A program made the translations under genes and the position numbers. 64,000 nt of DNA, taken from positions 1 to 64,000 of the forward strand of contig JBHJNQ010000059.1 of NCBI GenBank assembly GCA_050330635.1. The letters run 5' to 3'. This DNA comes from CADEDH01 sp050330635. GTDB lineage: Bacteria > Actinomycetota > Acidimicrobiia > Acidimicrobiales > SZUA-35. Positions 1 through 7,177 of the stretch are shown in pieces; the stretch's first letter is position 1, and each line of letters starts with the position of its first letter. The notes beneath the pieces were generated by a model. It saw nothing but the letters and a program-made list of their open reading frames with translations. It was not told where the DNA came from and did not search any database.

Positions 1-55
1 CCCCGGCCCGGGGCCGGCACCGGTCAGTGGCGGCCGCCGGTGGTCGGGTGCCCGG

Positions 56-649
56 GTGGCGATGATGGCCCTGGGGGGCCTGGCCCTCGCCGTCGTGGCC
101 GTGGCGCTCGTGTTCCGGACGGCCGGTCCGCACCTGTACCGCGGGACGGTACTGCAATCGCCCGATGCCGCCCCGGCCCTCGATGGCCTCACCTACGCCG
201 ATGGCCAACCGGTCGATCTGGCGGCCCTGGAGGGCGAGGCGGTGGTGCTGTTCTTCGGCTACACCAACTGTCCCGACGTCTGCCCCACGACATTGTCGAC
301 CCTCGCCGGAGCGGTGTCCGGGCTCGACGAGGGGCAGCAGGACAGGGTCGAGGTCCTGATGGTGTCGGTCGATCCCGAGCGTGACGACCTGGCCACGCTG
401 CAGAGCTACGTCGAGTTCTTCGATCCCGACTTCCGGGGTGTGGGGGGCGATGTCGACGCCATCGAACGGGCGGCCGCCGTCTACGGCGTGTACCACCAGG
501 TGGGCGAGACCACGGCGGGCGATGATTACACGGTCGACCACACGGCCACCCTGATGGGCATCGACACCGACGGCCGTCTCCGGGTCCTGTGGCCCCCCGA
601 CATCGACCGGGAGGTCCTCGCGGCCGACATGGCGGCGCTGCTGTCGTGA
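56..649 (+). CDS. Sco1/SenC-family copper-binding protein
   Basis: Membrane-anchored thioredoxin-fold protein of the Sco1/SenC family, which delivers copper to or reduces the CuA centre of cytochrome c oxidase outside the membrane. One N-terminal hydrophobic segment (residues about 4-20) should anchor it. The copper motif CxxxC is present as C72-P-D-V-C76 after the FFGYTN strand, and the third ligand is probably His162 in VDHTATL. The 197-residue length is normal. The start is a GTG followed closely by two ATG codons; an earlier start cannot be excluded because the window edge is only 55 bases away. A PCu(A)C-like copper chaperone follows at once, so the two probably form a cytochrome oxidase copper-insertion pair. 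Family assignment is confident; the exact oxidase partner is inferred. Confidence 0.9.
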   Translation: MAMMALGGLALAVVAVALVFRTAGPHLYRGTVLQSPDAAPALDGLTYADGQPVDLAALEGEAVVLFFGYTNCPDVCPTTLSTLAGAVSGLDEGQQDRVEVLMVSVDPERDDLATLQSYVEFFDPDFRGVGGDVDAIERAAAVYGVYHQVGETTAGDDYTVDHTATLMGIDTDGRLRVLWPPDIDREVLAADMAALLS

Positions 650-710
650 GTGGCGATCCGTGATCCACCACGGGCGCACGGTGGACGGGCGCACCGCGTG
701 CCGACGAAGG

Positions 711-1187
711 ATGAGCGGGCGCACGGTGGTGGCCGCGTTGGCCGTCGTCGTCTGCGGTTCCGCCGCCGGTTGTGGTGGCGACGACGGGACCGACGCCGCC
801 GCCCGGTCCGTCACCACCGGTGACCTGACCATCGTCGGCGCCTGGGCCCGTCCATCGGTCCCGACGACCCTGTCGACCGCCTTCTACTTCACCGTCGCCA
901 ACGACGGCGACGAGGTCGACCGCCTCGTCGAGGTCACGTCGGCGCGGTGCGGGGTCGTGCTCCTGCACCGGACGGAGATCGACGGTGGGGTGGCCTCGAT
1001 GGTCGAGGTCGATGACGACGATCTGACGGTGGGGCCGGGGGAGCGGCTCGTGCTCGAACCCAACGCCACCCACGCCATGTGCCTCGGCGTCCCCCGCACC
1101 ATCGCCGACGGGGAGACGATCGAGGCCGAGCTGAGGTTCGAGCGGGCCGGCGTGGTCACGATCCCCGTCGCCATCGAACGGAGGTGA
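711..1187 (+). CDS. PCu(A)C-type copper chaperone, probable lipoprotein
   Basis: Periplasmic-type copper(I) chaperone of the PCu(A)C family (DUF461), which hands copper to Sco1 or directly to cytochrome c oxidase. The metal motif is visible as H-x10-M-x23-H-x-M: LHRTEIDGGVASM, then ATHAM near the C-terminal third. The ATG at 711 gives a short basic N-terminus, a hydrophobic stretch and a cysteine at residue 21 (SAAGC), consistent with a lipoprotein signal, although the -3 residue is Ala rather than the usual Leu. A GTG at 660 would add 17 unlikely residues. It lies 61 bases after the Sco1-like gene in the same direction, which fits a two-gene copper delivery operon. Confidence 0.85.
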   Translation: MSGRTVVAALAVVVCGSAAGCGGDDGTDAAARSVTTGDLTIVGAWARPSVPTTLSTAFYFTVANDGDEVDRLVEVTSARCGVVLLHRTEIDGGVASMVEVDDDDLTVGPGERLVLEPNATHAMCLGVPRTIADGETIEAELRFERAGVVTIPVAIERR

Positions 1188-1220
1188 GCGAAGCCCGAGC
1201 CCGGCCCGTCCCGGCGTCGG

Positions 1221-2861
1221 TCAGACGGCGACCGCCGGCCCGGTTCCGAGCACGAAGCCCTCGTAGCCGTTGGCCGCCACCCGCTCGCAACGCTCGACGT
1301 AGGACGGGAAGCCGGGGAGCGGCATGAAGACCCGCGGCTTACCGGGGATGTTGGCCCCCAGGTACCACGAGTCGCAGTGGGGGAAGATCGTGCGGTCGGC
1401 CACGGCGTTGACGTGGGCCACCCAGTCCTCGACCGCCTCCGGGCTCGCCTCGACCCATCCCACACCTTCGGCGTCGAGGTGGTCGATGCAGTCGGTGATC
1501 CAGTCGACGTGCTGTTGGGTGGCCACGATCATGTTGGCCAGCACCGATGGGCTGCCCGGCCCGGTGATGGTGAACAGGTTGGGGAAGCCGTGTACCCCGA
1601 GGCCGAGGTAGGTGACGGGCCCGTCCGACCAGGCGTCGGCGAGCGATCGCCCACCCCGGCCCCGGATGTCGACCCGGAGGAGCGAGCCGGTCATCGCATC
1701 GAAGCCGGTGGCGAAGACCAGCACGTCGAGCTCGTGTGTCCGGTCGTCGCACACCACTCCCGCCGGCTCGATCCGGCGGATGGGCGTGCCCGTCCCGCTG
1801 ACGTCGACCAGCGTGACGTCGGGTCGGTTGTACGTGGCGTAGTAGTCGGTGTCGACGACGAGGCGCTTGCAGCCGATCAGCCCGTCGGGGGTCAGGAGGC
1901 GAGCCGTTTCGGCGTCGTCGACGATCTCGGCGATCTTGCCTCGGACGAAGTCGGCGGCCAGCCGGTTGGCGTCGGGATGACGCATCAGATCCCGGAAGCC
2001 GGCCAGGAACATCGCTCCACCCCGTTCCCACAGCACCTCGAGCTCCCGCTGCAGTTCCTCGGGGTCGAGGTCGAGGGCGTCACGGGCCGGCTGGGTGAGG
2101 TAGCGGGCACCGTAGGCGGCGAACATGCGGCGGTTGCGCTGGCGGAAGGCGGCGTAGTCGGCCTTGACCACGGCCTGCTCCGCCGGGTCGAGCGGGCCGT
2201 TGCGGGCGGGGATGGTGAACTGGGCGGTCCGCTGGAAGACCGTGAGGTGACCGGCCTCGGCGGCGATGACGGGGATGGCCTGGATCCCCGACGACCCCGT
2301 GCCCACGATGCCGACCCGCAGTCCCGCCACCTCCACCCCGTCGTGGGGCCACCGACCGGTGTGGACCAGCCGACCGGCGAACGTCTCGATGCCGTCGATG
2401 GCGGGGAGGTTGGCCGACGACAGGCATCCGGTGGCCATCACCAGGAAGCGGGCCGAGGTGACGGTCCCGTCGTCGGCGGTCACAGTCCACCGGTCGGCGC
2501 CGTCGTCGAAGGCGGCCTCGGCGATACGGGTGTCGAAGCTGATGTGACGCCGGAGGTCGAAGCGGTCGGCGACGTGCCGGGCATAGCGCAGGATCTCCGG
2601 CTGGGTGGCGTACTTCTCGGTCCACACCCACTCCTGCTGGAGGTCGTCGTCGAAGTCGTAGGAGTACTCGAGGCTCTCGACGTCGCACCGTGCGCCCGGA
2701 TACCGGTTCCAGTACCAGGTGCCCCCCACGTCGGACGCACCGTCGAAGCATCGGACCGAGCGGCCCGACGTGACCATTCGTTGGACCATGTACATGCCGG
2801 CGAAACCGGCCCCCACCACCGCCACGTCGAGATCGGTCGCATCGCTCGTTCGCTCGCTCAC
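1221..2861 (-). CDS. Baeyer-Villiger-type flavin monooxygenase
   Basis: FAD- and NADPH-dependent monooxygenase that would insert oxygen into ketones (cyclohexanone/steroid monooxygenase-like). The FAD Rossmann motif VGAGFAG is at the N-terminus, a GGTWYWNRYPGARCD block follows, the BVMO fingerprint FxGxxxHxxxWPHD is present as FAGRLVHTGRWPHD, and a second nucleotide-binding motif VGTGSSG comes just after it. About 546 residues, normal for the family. I chose GTG at 2861 because it overlaps the stop of an upstream open segment as GTGA; TTG at 2870 and GTG at 2867 are possible alternatives adding 2-3 residues. The substrate cannot be told from sequence. Confidence 0.9.
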   Translation of the reverse strand: MSERTSDATDLDVAVVGAGFAGMYMVQRMVTSGRSVRCFDGASDVGGTWYWNRYPGARCDVESLEYSYDFDDDLQQEWVWTEKYATQPEILRYARHVADRFDLRRHISFDTRIAEAAFDDGADRWTVTADDGTVTSARFLVMATGCLSSANLPAIDGIETFAGRLVHTGRWPHDGVEVAGLRVGIVGTGSSGIQAIPVIAAEAGHLTVFQRTAQFTIPARNGPLDPAEQAVVKADYAAFRQRNRRMFAAYGARYLTQPARDALDLDPEELQRELEVLWERGGAMFLAGFRDLMRHPDANRLAADFVRGKIAEIVDDAETARLLTPDGLIGCKRLVVDTDYYATYNRPDVTLVDVSGTGTPIRRIEPAGVVCDDRTHELDVLVFATGFDAMTGSLLRVDIRGRGGRSLADAWSDGPVTYLGLGVHGFPNLFTITGPGSPSVLANMIVATQQHVDWITDCIDHLDAEGVGWVEASPEAVEDWVAHVNAVADRTIFPHCDSWYLGANIPGKPRVFMPLPGFPSYVERCERVAANGYEGFVLGTGPAVAV

Positions 2862-3112
2862 CGCCACCAACCTAGAGCGGGGCGAGCGGTCGTTCCGAAT
2901 GCCTGCCCGAGCGTGAGGTTCGGTGAGCCGTCGATGCCGGGGGCGACGACGAGGAGGCCCGCAGCTGCGGTGTAGGTCGACTCGTCGATCGCCTGGGCCG
3001 CCGGTCCGAGCCGCTCGACCTTCCGTTCGATGCCGAACTGCAGCTCATGACCGGTACTGTCGGACCAGACGAGGCGGTCGAGGCGCTCGCACGGGGCCGC
3101 CGGCCCCTGCGG
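2858..3112 (-). other. 84-codon open extension in frame after the MFS stop
   Basis: After the TAG stop of the MFS gene the same frame stays open for 84 codons with strong G/C third positions, reading for example ERLDRLVWSDSTGHELQFGI and LLVVAPGIDGSPNL, and ends in TGA that overlaps the GTG start of the monooxygenase. No ATG, GTG or TTG lies in frame, so it is not a normal independent gene. It may be a C-terminal domain cut off by a point mutation, a read-through product or the result of a sequence error at 3113-3115. I do not recognise the domain. Confidence 0.4.
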
Positions 3113-4447
3113 CTACGGGCGTTCGTCGTCGGGGGTGTCGTCCTCCCGGTCGAGGGTGGCAAGCAGCCGTGGCTTCGACGCCAGGTACAGGGCCACCACC
3201 AGCAGGGAGCACCCGGCGGCCACGACGGTGGCCTGGGGACCCCAGACGTCGGCCATCGCTCCCTGGAGAAGCGACCCGACGGGGAACGCCAGGGTGAAGC
3301 CCATGATGCGGGCCGACATGACCCGGCCCCGCATGTGGTCGGCCACGATGAGCTGGACCGCGGTGTTCGTGGTGGCGATGACGGCCAGGAACCCGGCCCC
3401 GACCGCCAGGAGGGCGGCCAGACCGAGCGGCCACGTGGGGGCCAGTCCGAAGGCGGTGACGGCCACGGCGTAGACCGGCAGGCCCCACCGCACGACGCTG
3501 GACCGGGGGATCTTGGTGTCCCAGATGGACAGGGCGGGAGCGACCAGCACGGCCCCGGTGCCGACGGCGGCGGCCAAGATACCGACAACGGTGGGGCCGG
3601 CCCGGTAGACAACCTCGGCGAACACGACGGTGAACTGGGTGATCGGTTTGCCGAAGAAGGCGACGAGGATGGCGGTGAGGACACTGACCCTGATCCCGGT
3701 GCGCTGCCCGATGTAGGCGATGGTGGAGCGGAACCCGGCGACCACCCCGAGCGTCGGCCCGATCCGGGGCTCGGTGGGCAGGGGACGGATCACCCAGAGG
3801 ACGGCGATCACGGCCAGAAACGACACCCCGTTGAGGAAGAAGGCCCAGCCGGGACCGGCGACGGCCAGCAGCAGCCCGGCCAGCGCCGGACCTATGGCGC
3901 GCGAGGCGTTGAACTGGGTCGAGTTGAGGGTGATGGCCGACGACAGGTCGGACCTCGGTACCAGCGACGGGACGAAGGCCTGCCATCCCGGGATCATCAG
4001 TCCGCTGAAGATCCCGGTGAGGGCGGTGAGGGCGAGGATCAGGTAGGGGTTGTGCCACCCGAGACCCCACGCCCCCCACAGGAGCAGGGCGGCGACGGCC
4101 ATGGCGGCCTGGGTGGCGAGCAGGAGACGACGGCGGTCGAGGCGGTCGGCGAGGCTGCCGCCCAGGGGGCCGAGGGCGAAGGCGGGGATGAACTGGGCGA
4201 ACCCGGCCAAGCCGACCCAGAGCGAACGCTGGGTCAGCTCGAACAGCACGTAGGGCACGGTCAGGTTCTGCAGCCAGTTGCCGGTGTTGGAGGCGAGGGC
4301 GCCCACGAAGAACAGTCGGAACGGGCGGTGGTGCAGGGCGCGCATGCCGTGGCGGAACCCACCGGCGGCCGCCGGTGCCCCCGGGGCCGGGACAGATGGC
4401 TGCCGATGGTGGCCGTGACGTCCGTCGGGCTCCCGTCTCGGTGTCAC
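3113..4447 (-). CDS. MFS transporter, transmembrane secretion effector (MFS_3) type
   Basis: Polytopic major facilitator superfamily exporter of about 444 residues, most like the MFS_3/enterobactin-exporter group. It starts with a polar 35-residue cytoplasmic stretch, then about 12 hydrophobic segments. The loop 2-3 signature reads GGSLADRLDRRRLLL and the segment TALTGIFSGLMIPGWQAFVP is typical of this group. A GAGGTG ribosome-binding site precedes the GTG start by 8 bases, and TAGCGT, a likely -10 box, lies at 4471-4466. The gene ends in TAG, after which the frame stays open (see 2858-3112). Substrate unknown; siderophore or drug export is the usual guess in this family. Confidence 0.85.
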   Translation of the reverse strand: MTPRREPDGRHGHHRQPSVPAPGAPAAAGGFRHGMRALHHRPFRLFFVGALASNTGNWLQNLTVPYVLFELTQRSLWVGLAGFAQFIPAFALGPLGGSLADRLDRRRLLLATQAAMAVAALLLWGAWGLGWHNPYLILALTALTGIFSGLMIPGWQAFVPSLVPRSDLSSAITLNSTQFNASRAIGPALAGLLLAVAGPGWAFFLNGVSFLAVIAVLWVIRPLPTEPRIGPTLGVVAGFRSTIAYIGQRTGIRVSVLTAILVAFFGKPITQFTVVFAEVVYRAGPTVVGILAAAVGTGAVLVAPALSIWDTKIPRSSVVRWGLPVYAVAVTAFGLAPTWPLGLAALLAVGAGFLAVIATTNTAVQLIVADHMRGRVMSARIMGFTLAFPVGSLLQGAMADVWGPQATVVAAGCSLLVVALYLASKPRLLATLDREDDTPDDERP

Positions 4448-4525
4448 GTCGGCTTCACCTCGTGGACGCTACTGCGCCATCGGTGATTCATGGTTGTGAC
4501 GTTCGACGTGGCCCGGTCCGAACGG

Positions 4526-5017
4526 TCAGCTCCGGCGGCGCCTCGGTAGGGGGAAGAACCTGGGGGTGACGGCGGCGTAGCGGGCGTACCCGGGGTAGCG
4601 CTCGGCCAATCGCTCCTCCTCCCACCGGGCCTTGGCGTCGAAGAACACCACGGTGAGGAGGGCCACGGCGAGGGTGACCCAGCTGGCGGCACGGACCGTC
4701 GACCCGGCCACGGCCAGCAGGATGCCGCTGTAGATGGGGTGCCGCACGAAGCGGTACAGGCCCGAGGTGGCCAGTGCGGCCCCGTCTCTCGGTACCGGGG
4801 TGGCGGTGAGGGCCGTCCCGAGGCCGGTGGCGGCGAGGACCACGACGATCAGGCCACAACCGACGGCGACGAGTCCGCCGACCCGCACGACGGGCGGCGT
4901 CGGCCAGGCGGTTCCGCCGGGAAGGGCGACGAGGGTGACGAGGAGGACTGCTTGCACGGCGACGAAGACCCAACCGAGCGCCGTCGCTCGCCCCCCTCCC
5001 TTCCGTTGCTCGTCCAC
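4526..5017 (-). CDS. ICMT/PEMT-like membrane methyltransferase
   Basis: Small integral membrane protein of about 163 residues with four to five hydrophobic segments. The C-terminal half has the isoprenylcysteine carboxyl methyltransferase-like pattern: SGLYRFVRHPIYSGILL, then a FFDAKARWEEERLAERYPGY segment, which binds S-adenosylmethionine in the family. The start is GTG at 5017, supported by a TACGCT box exactly 6 bases upstream; an ATG at 5062 would add 15 residues and lacks support. The methyl acceptor (lipid or protein) is unknown. It is divergent from the GntR regulator and separated from it by a repeat-containing region. Confidence 0.8.
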   Translation of the reverse strand: MDEQRKGGGRATALGWVFVAVQAVLLVTLVALPGGTAWPTPPVVRVGGLVAVGCGLIVVVLAATGLGTALTATPVPRDGAALATSGLYRFVRHPIYSGILLAVAGSTVRAASWVTLAVALLTVVFFDAKARWEEERLAERYPGYARYAAVTPRFFPLPRRRRS

Positions 5018-5023
5018 CCGCCG

Positions 5024-5029
5024 AGCGTA
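5024..5029 (-). promoter_or_regulatory. -10-like box, leaderless start
   Basis: TACGCT on the minus strand, 6 bases upstream of the GTG at 5017. It matches the window-wide TAnnnT pattern next to start codons and decides the start of the methyltransferase gene. Confidence 0.55.
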
Positions 5030-5083
5030 GCTGCCCCTGATCCGGTTGACCGGACGTACCATGTTCAAGTTCTCCTCCAGGAC

Positions 5084-5122
5084 GGACACCTTCGCTGCTA
5101 AGGTAGTTTGTCCGGACACCTT
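5084..5122 (+). promoter_or_regulatory. Candidate GntR operator: direct repeats plus palindrome
   Basis: GGACACCTT occurs twice in direct orientation, at 5084-5092 and 5114-5122, exactly 30 bases apart. The second copy overlaps a perfect 10-base palindrome, TGTCCGGACA (5109-5118). The element lies between the divergent methyltransferase and GntR genes. A TAAGGT box at 5099-5104 could be the regulator's -10. This is the natural place for autoregulation by the GntR protein, but binding is inferred. Confidence 0.45.
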
Positions 5123-5176
5123 GGATCGTCGAGGAGGCAAACGAATGCGGTGGGGTCGGATGATGGCGACCAGGCG

Positions 5177-5938
5177 ATGACGGTCAACGCGCTCGACCGG
5201 TCGAGCCCGCTGCCCCTCTGGGCCCAGCTCGAGGCCGAGCTCCGCCGCCGGCTCGAGTCGGGCGAGTTCGACGATGGCCGCTTCCCCACCGATCTCGAAC
5301 TCACGGAAAACTACCACGTCAGTCGCCACACCGTTCGCGAGGCCGTCCGGCATCTGAACAAGACGGGCGTGCTCAAGCGGGAACGGGGGAGAGGCACGGT
5401 CGTCAACCGCTCCGAGTTCGAGCAGTCGCTCGGCACCCTCTACAGCCTGTTCAACTCGGTTGAGTCCGCCGGGGTGGAACAGACCAGCCAGGTCCTGGGA
5501 CTCGACGTCGTCACCGAGCCGGTGGCGGCCCATCAGCTCGATCTCGAGGAGGGAACGAAGCTGGTCCTGCTGGCCCGGCTGCGGCTCGCCGGTGGGGTCC
5601 CGCTGGCCGTCGACCGGGCCTGGTTGCCCCATTCCCTGGCCGCTCCGCTGCTCGACGTCGACTGGACGCACACCGCCCTCTACGACGAGCTGGCAGCGGC
5701 CGGGGCGCCGGTGCCGAACCAGGGTTGGGAGCGGCTGACGCCGATCATCCCGACCGCCGCCGACCGAACCCTGCTCGGACTGGGCAAGACCGACGCCGCC
5801 TTCTTCCTCGAGCGTCGGGGCTGCCGCGACGGCGTACCGATCGAATGGCGGACCACGATCATCCGTGGCGACCGCTATCGCTTCGTCACCGACTGGTCGG
5901 CCGGAGCCCGCAGCGAGCTCCGTCCCACCGCCGACTAG
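5177..5938 (+). CDS. GntR/HutC-family transcriptional regulator with UTRA domain
   Basis: DNA-binding repressor of the GntR superfamily, HutC subfamily, of about 253 residues. Residues about 10-75 form the winged helix (PLWAQLEAELRRRLESGEF, then LTENYHVSRHTVREAVRHL) with the wing KRERGRGTVV. Residues about 95-245 form a UTRA effector-binding domain. The ATG at 5177 is placed just before the winged helix; an upstream TTG at 5108 would start inside the operator palindrome and is rejected. PhnF, the phosphonate regulator, belongs to this subfamily, but the phn operon is 6 kb away and that link is only a guess. The effector is not predictable. Confidence 0.85.
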   Translation: MTVNALDRSSPLPLWAQLEAELRRRLESGEFDDGRFPTDLELTENYHVSRHTVREAVRHLNKTGVLKRERGRGTVVNRSEFEQSLGTLYSLFNSVESAGVEQTSQVLGLDVVTEPVAAHQLDLEEGTKLVLLARLRLAGGVPLAVDRAWLPHSLAAPLLDVDWTHTALYDELAAAGAPVPNQGWERLTPIIPTAADRTLLGLGKTDAAFFLERRGCRDGVPIEWRTTIIRGDRYRFVTDWSAGARSELRPTAD

Positions 5939-5972
5939 CCGCCGCCGACCGGGCGGCCGGCGGGCACCCGAC

Positions 5973-6869
5973 TCACTCGTCGATCAGGCGGCCCCGTTCG
6001 TCCCGCCGTTCATGGCCCCGGACGCGGGCCCGTCCGTCACCGAACTTCGCATCCCGGCGACGGAGCACCTCGTGGAGCCCGACGTCCTGGACGTCGGAAA
6101 CCCACTGCTTGGCCGACGGGGCGAGATGGCCCCGGGCATCGATCTCGGCCGCCACCCGCTGCATGGTTCGGGCCCCCATGAGCTCCATGCCGAGGTTGAT
6201 GACGCGCTTGTTGGCGGCCAGCAGATCGGGGTCGATGTGGGCCAGACGATCGGCCAGCTGCTCGACCTCGGCTTCGAGCACATCGGCCGGCACTGCCTTC
6301 AGGGCGAGGCCGATGTCCGCAGCCTCGGCCCCGGTCACCGTGTCGCCCGTTAGGATGAGCCGCTTGGCCCACTGGGGGCCGGCGTTGTAGAGCCACGTCG
6401 TGATGGGCAGGACCCCGAGGTCGCGGGCGGGGGGGAACCCGATGACGGCGTCGTCGGCGGCGATGACAAGGTCGCACAGGCCGATGATGCCGGTACCGCC
6501 GGCCAGGCAGTAGCCGTGGACCTGGGCGATGCTCGGCTTGTGCATGTCGAACAGCGGGAGGAGGAGTCGCTGCATCCGCTCCAGGTGCCAGACGTCATCG
6601 TCGAAGCTGCGGCTGCCCCGGTACGACCGCTCCGGGTCGCGTTCGGCTCCCAGGTTGCCGCCCCCGGTCAGGTCGTAGCCCGAGCAGAACGCCCGTCCCG
6701 CTCCTTTGATGATCACGCAGTGGACCGACGTGTCGTTGTCGGCCTCCCACAGGGCATCGTGGATCTCCTGCTGGATCCGGGCGTTCAGAGCGTTGAGCTT
6801 CTCCGGTCGGTTCAAGATGATGCGGGCTCGGCCGGCCTCGACCTCGTAGATGATCTCGTTGGTCTCCAT
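5973..6869 (-). CDS. Crotonase-fold (enoyl-CoA hydratase/isomerase family) protein
   Basis: About 298 residues with the crotonase fold: RIILNRPEKLNALNARI near the N-terminus, an oxyanion-hole segment GRAFCSGYDLTGGG, a second one in HGYCLAGGTGIIGLCDLVIA, and a longer C-terminal helix region than usual. The two glutamates that drive hydration in canonical enoyl-CoA hydratase are not where expected: the first position falls in GGTGIIG and the second in FPPARDLG. A different CoA reaction is therefore likely, for example hydrolysis, isomerisation or decarboxylation. The ATG start at 6869 is supported by a TACGTT box 6 bases upstream. It stands alone, facing the GntR regulator gene. Confidence 0.85.
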   Translation of the reverse strand: METNEIIYEVEAGRARIILNRPEKLNALNARIQQEIHDALWEADNDTSVHCVIIKGAGRAFCSGYDLTGGGNLGAERDPERSYRGSRSFDDDVWHLERMQRLLLPLFDMHKPSIAQVHGYCLAGGTGIIGLCDLVIAADDAVIGFPPARDLGVLPITTWLYNAGPQWAKRLILTGDTVTGAEAADIGLALKAVPADVLEAEVEQLADRLAHIDPDLLAANKRVINLGMELMGARTMQRVAAEIDARGHLAPSAKQWVSDVQDVGLHEVLRRRDAKFGDGRARVRGHERRDERGRLIDE

Positions 6870-7177
6870 GGCCGCAACGTAGCTCCCGCCGACGCTGGCG
6901 TGCCTCCCCGCCACCCGAGCGGTGCCACCGCCTTCCAGAGTAGCAGCAACAAGCGACCACAATGATGGTGTCTAATGTTGCTGTTCTTCTATAAATGGTG
7001 CGGATACCAACTTGTCCCTTTTTCTCAAATGAGTGAGCCAAGTGTCCTGGGATCGACGTTATGATGTCGGCGGCTTGGGAGTTTGGAGTACGGCGTCCGG
7101 TGGGCGCGTCCATCCCGGGCTCGGGCGGCAGAGAGAACCGACGGTTCCCTTGACGTCCGAACGCGAAAGGGTGACGT
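6870..7177. other. Divergent intergenic region, locally AT-rich
   Basis: The 308 bases between two divergent genes contain the most AT-rich patch of this part of the window (about 6950-7035). An imperfect inverted repeat pairs AGCAGCAAC (6942-6950) with GTTGCTGTT (6977-6985), 8 of 9 positions. TATAAA lies at 6990-6995, a possible -10 for the fusion-protein gene at 7178, which has an AAAGG ribosome-binding site just before its ATG. No small gene was seen. Confidence 0.4.
6876..6881 (-). promoter_or_regulatory. -10-like box, leaderless start
   Basis: TACGTT on the minus strand, 6 bases upstream of the ATG at 6869 of the crotonase-fold gene. Confidence 0.5.

Noticed and set aside
5177..5938. 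Naming the GntR regulator PhnF
   Set aside because: It shares the HutC/UTRA subfamily with PhnF, but it is 6 kb from the phn operon and next to unrelated genes.
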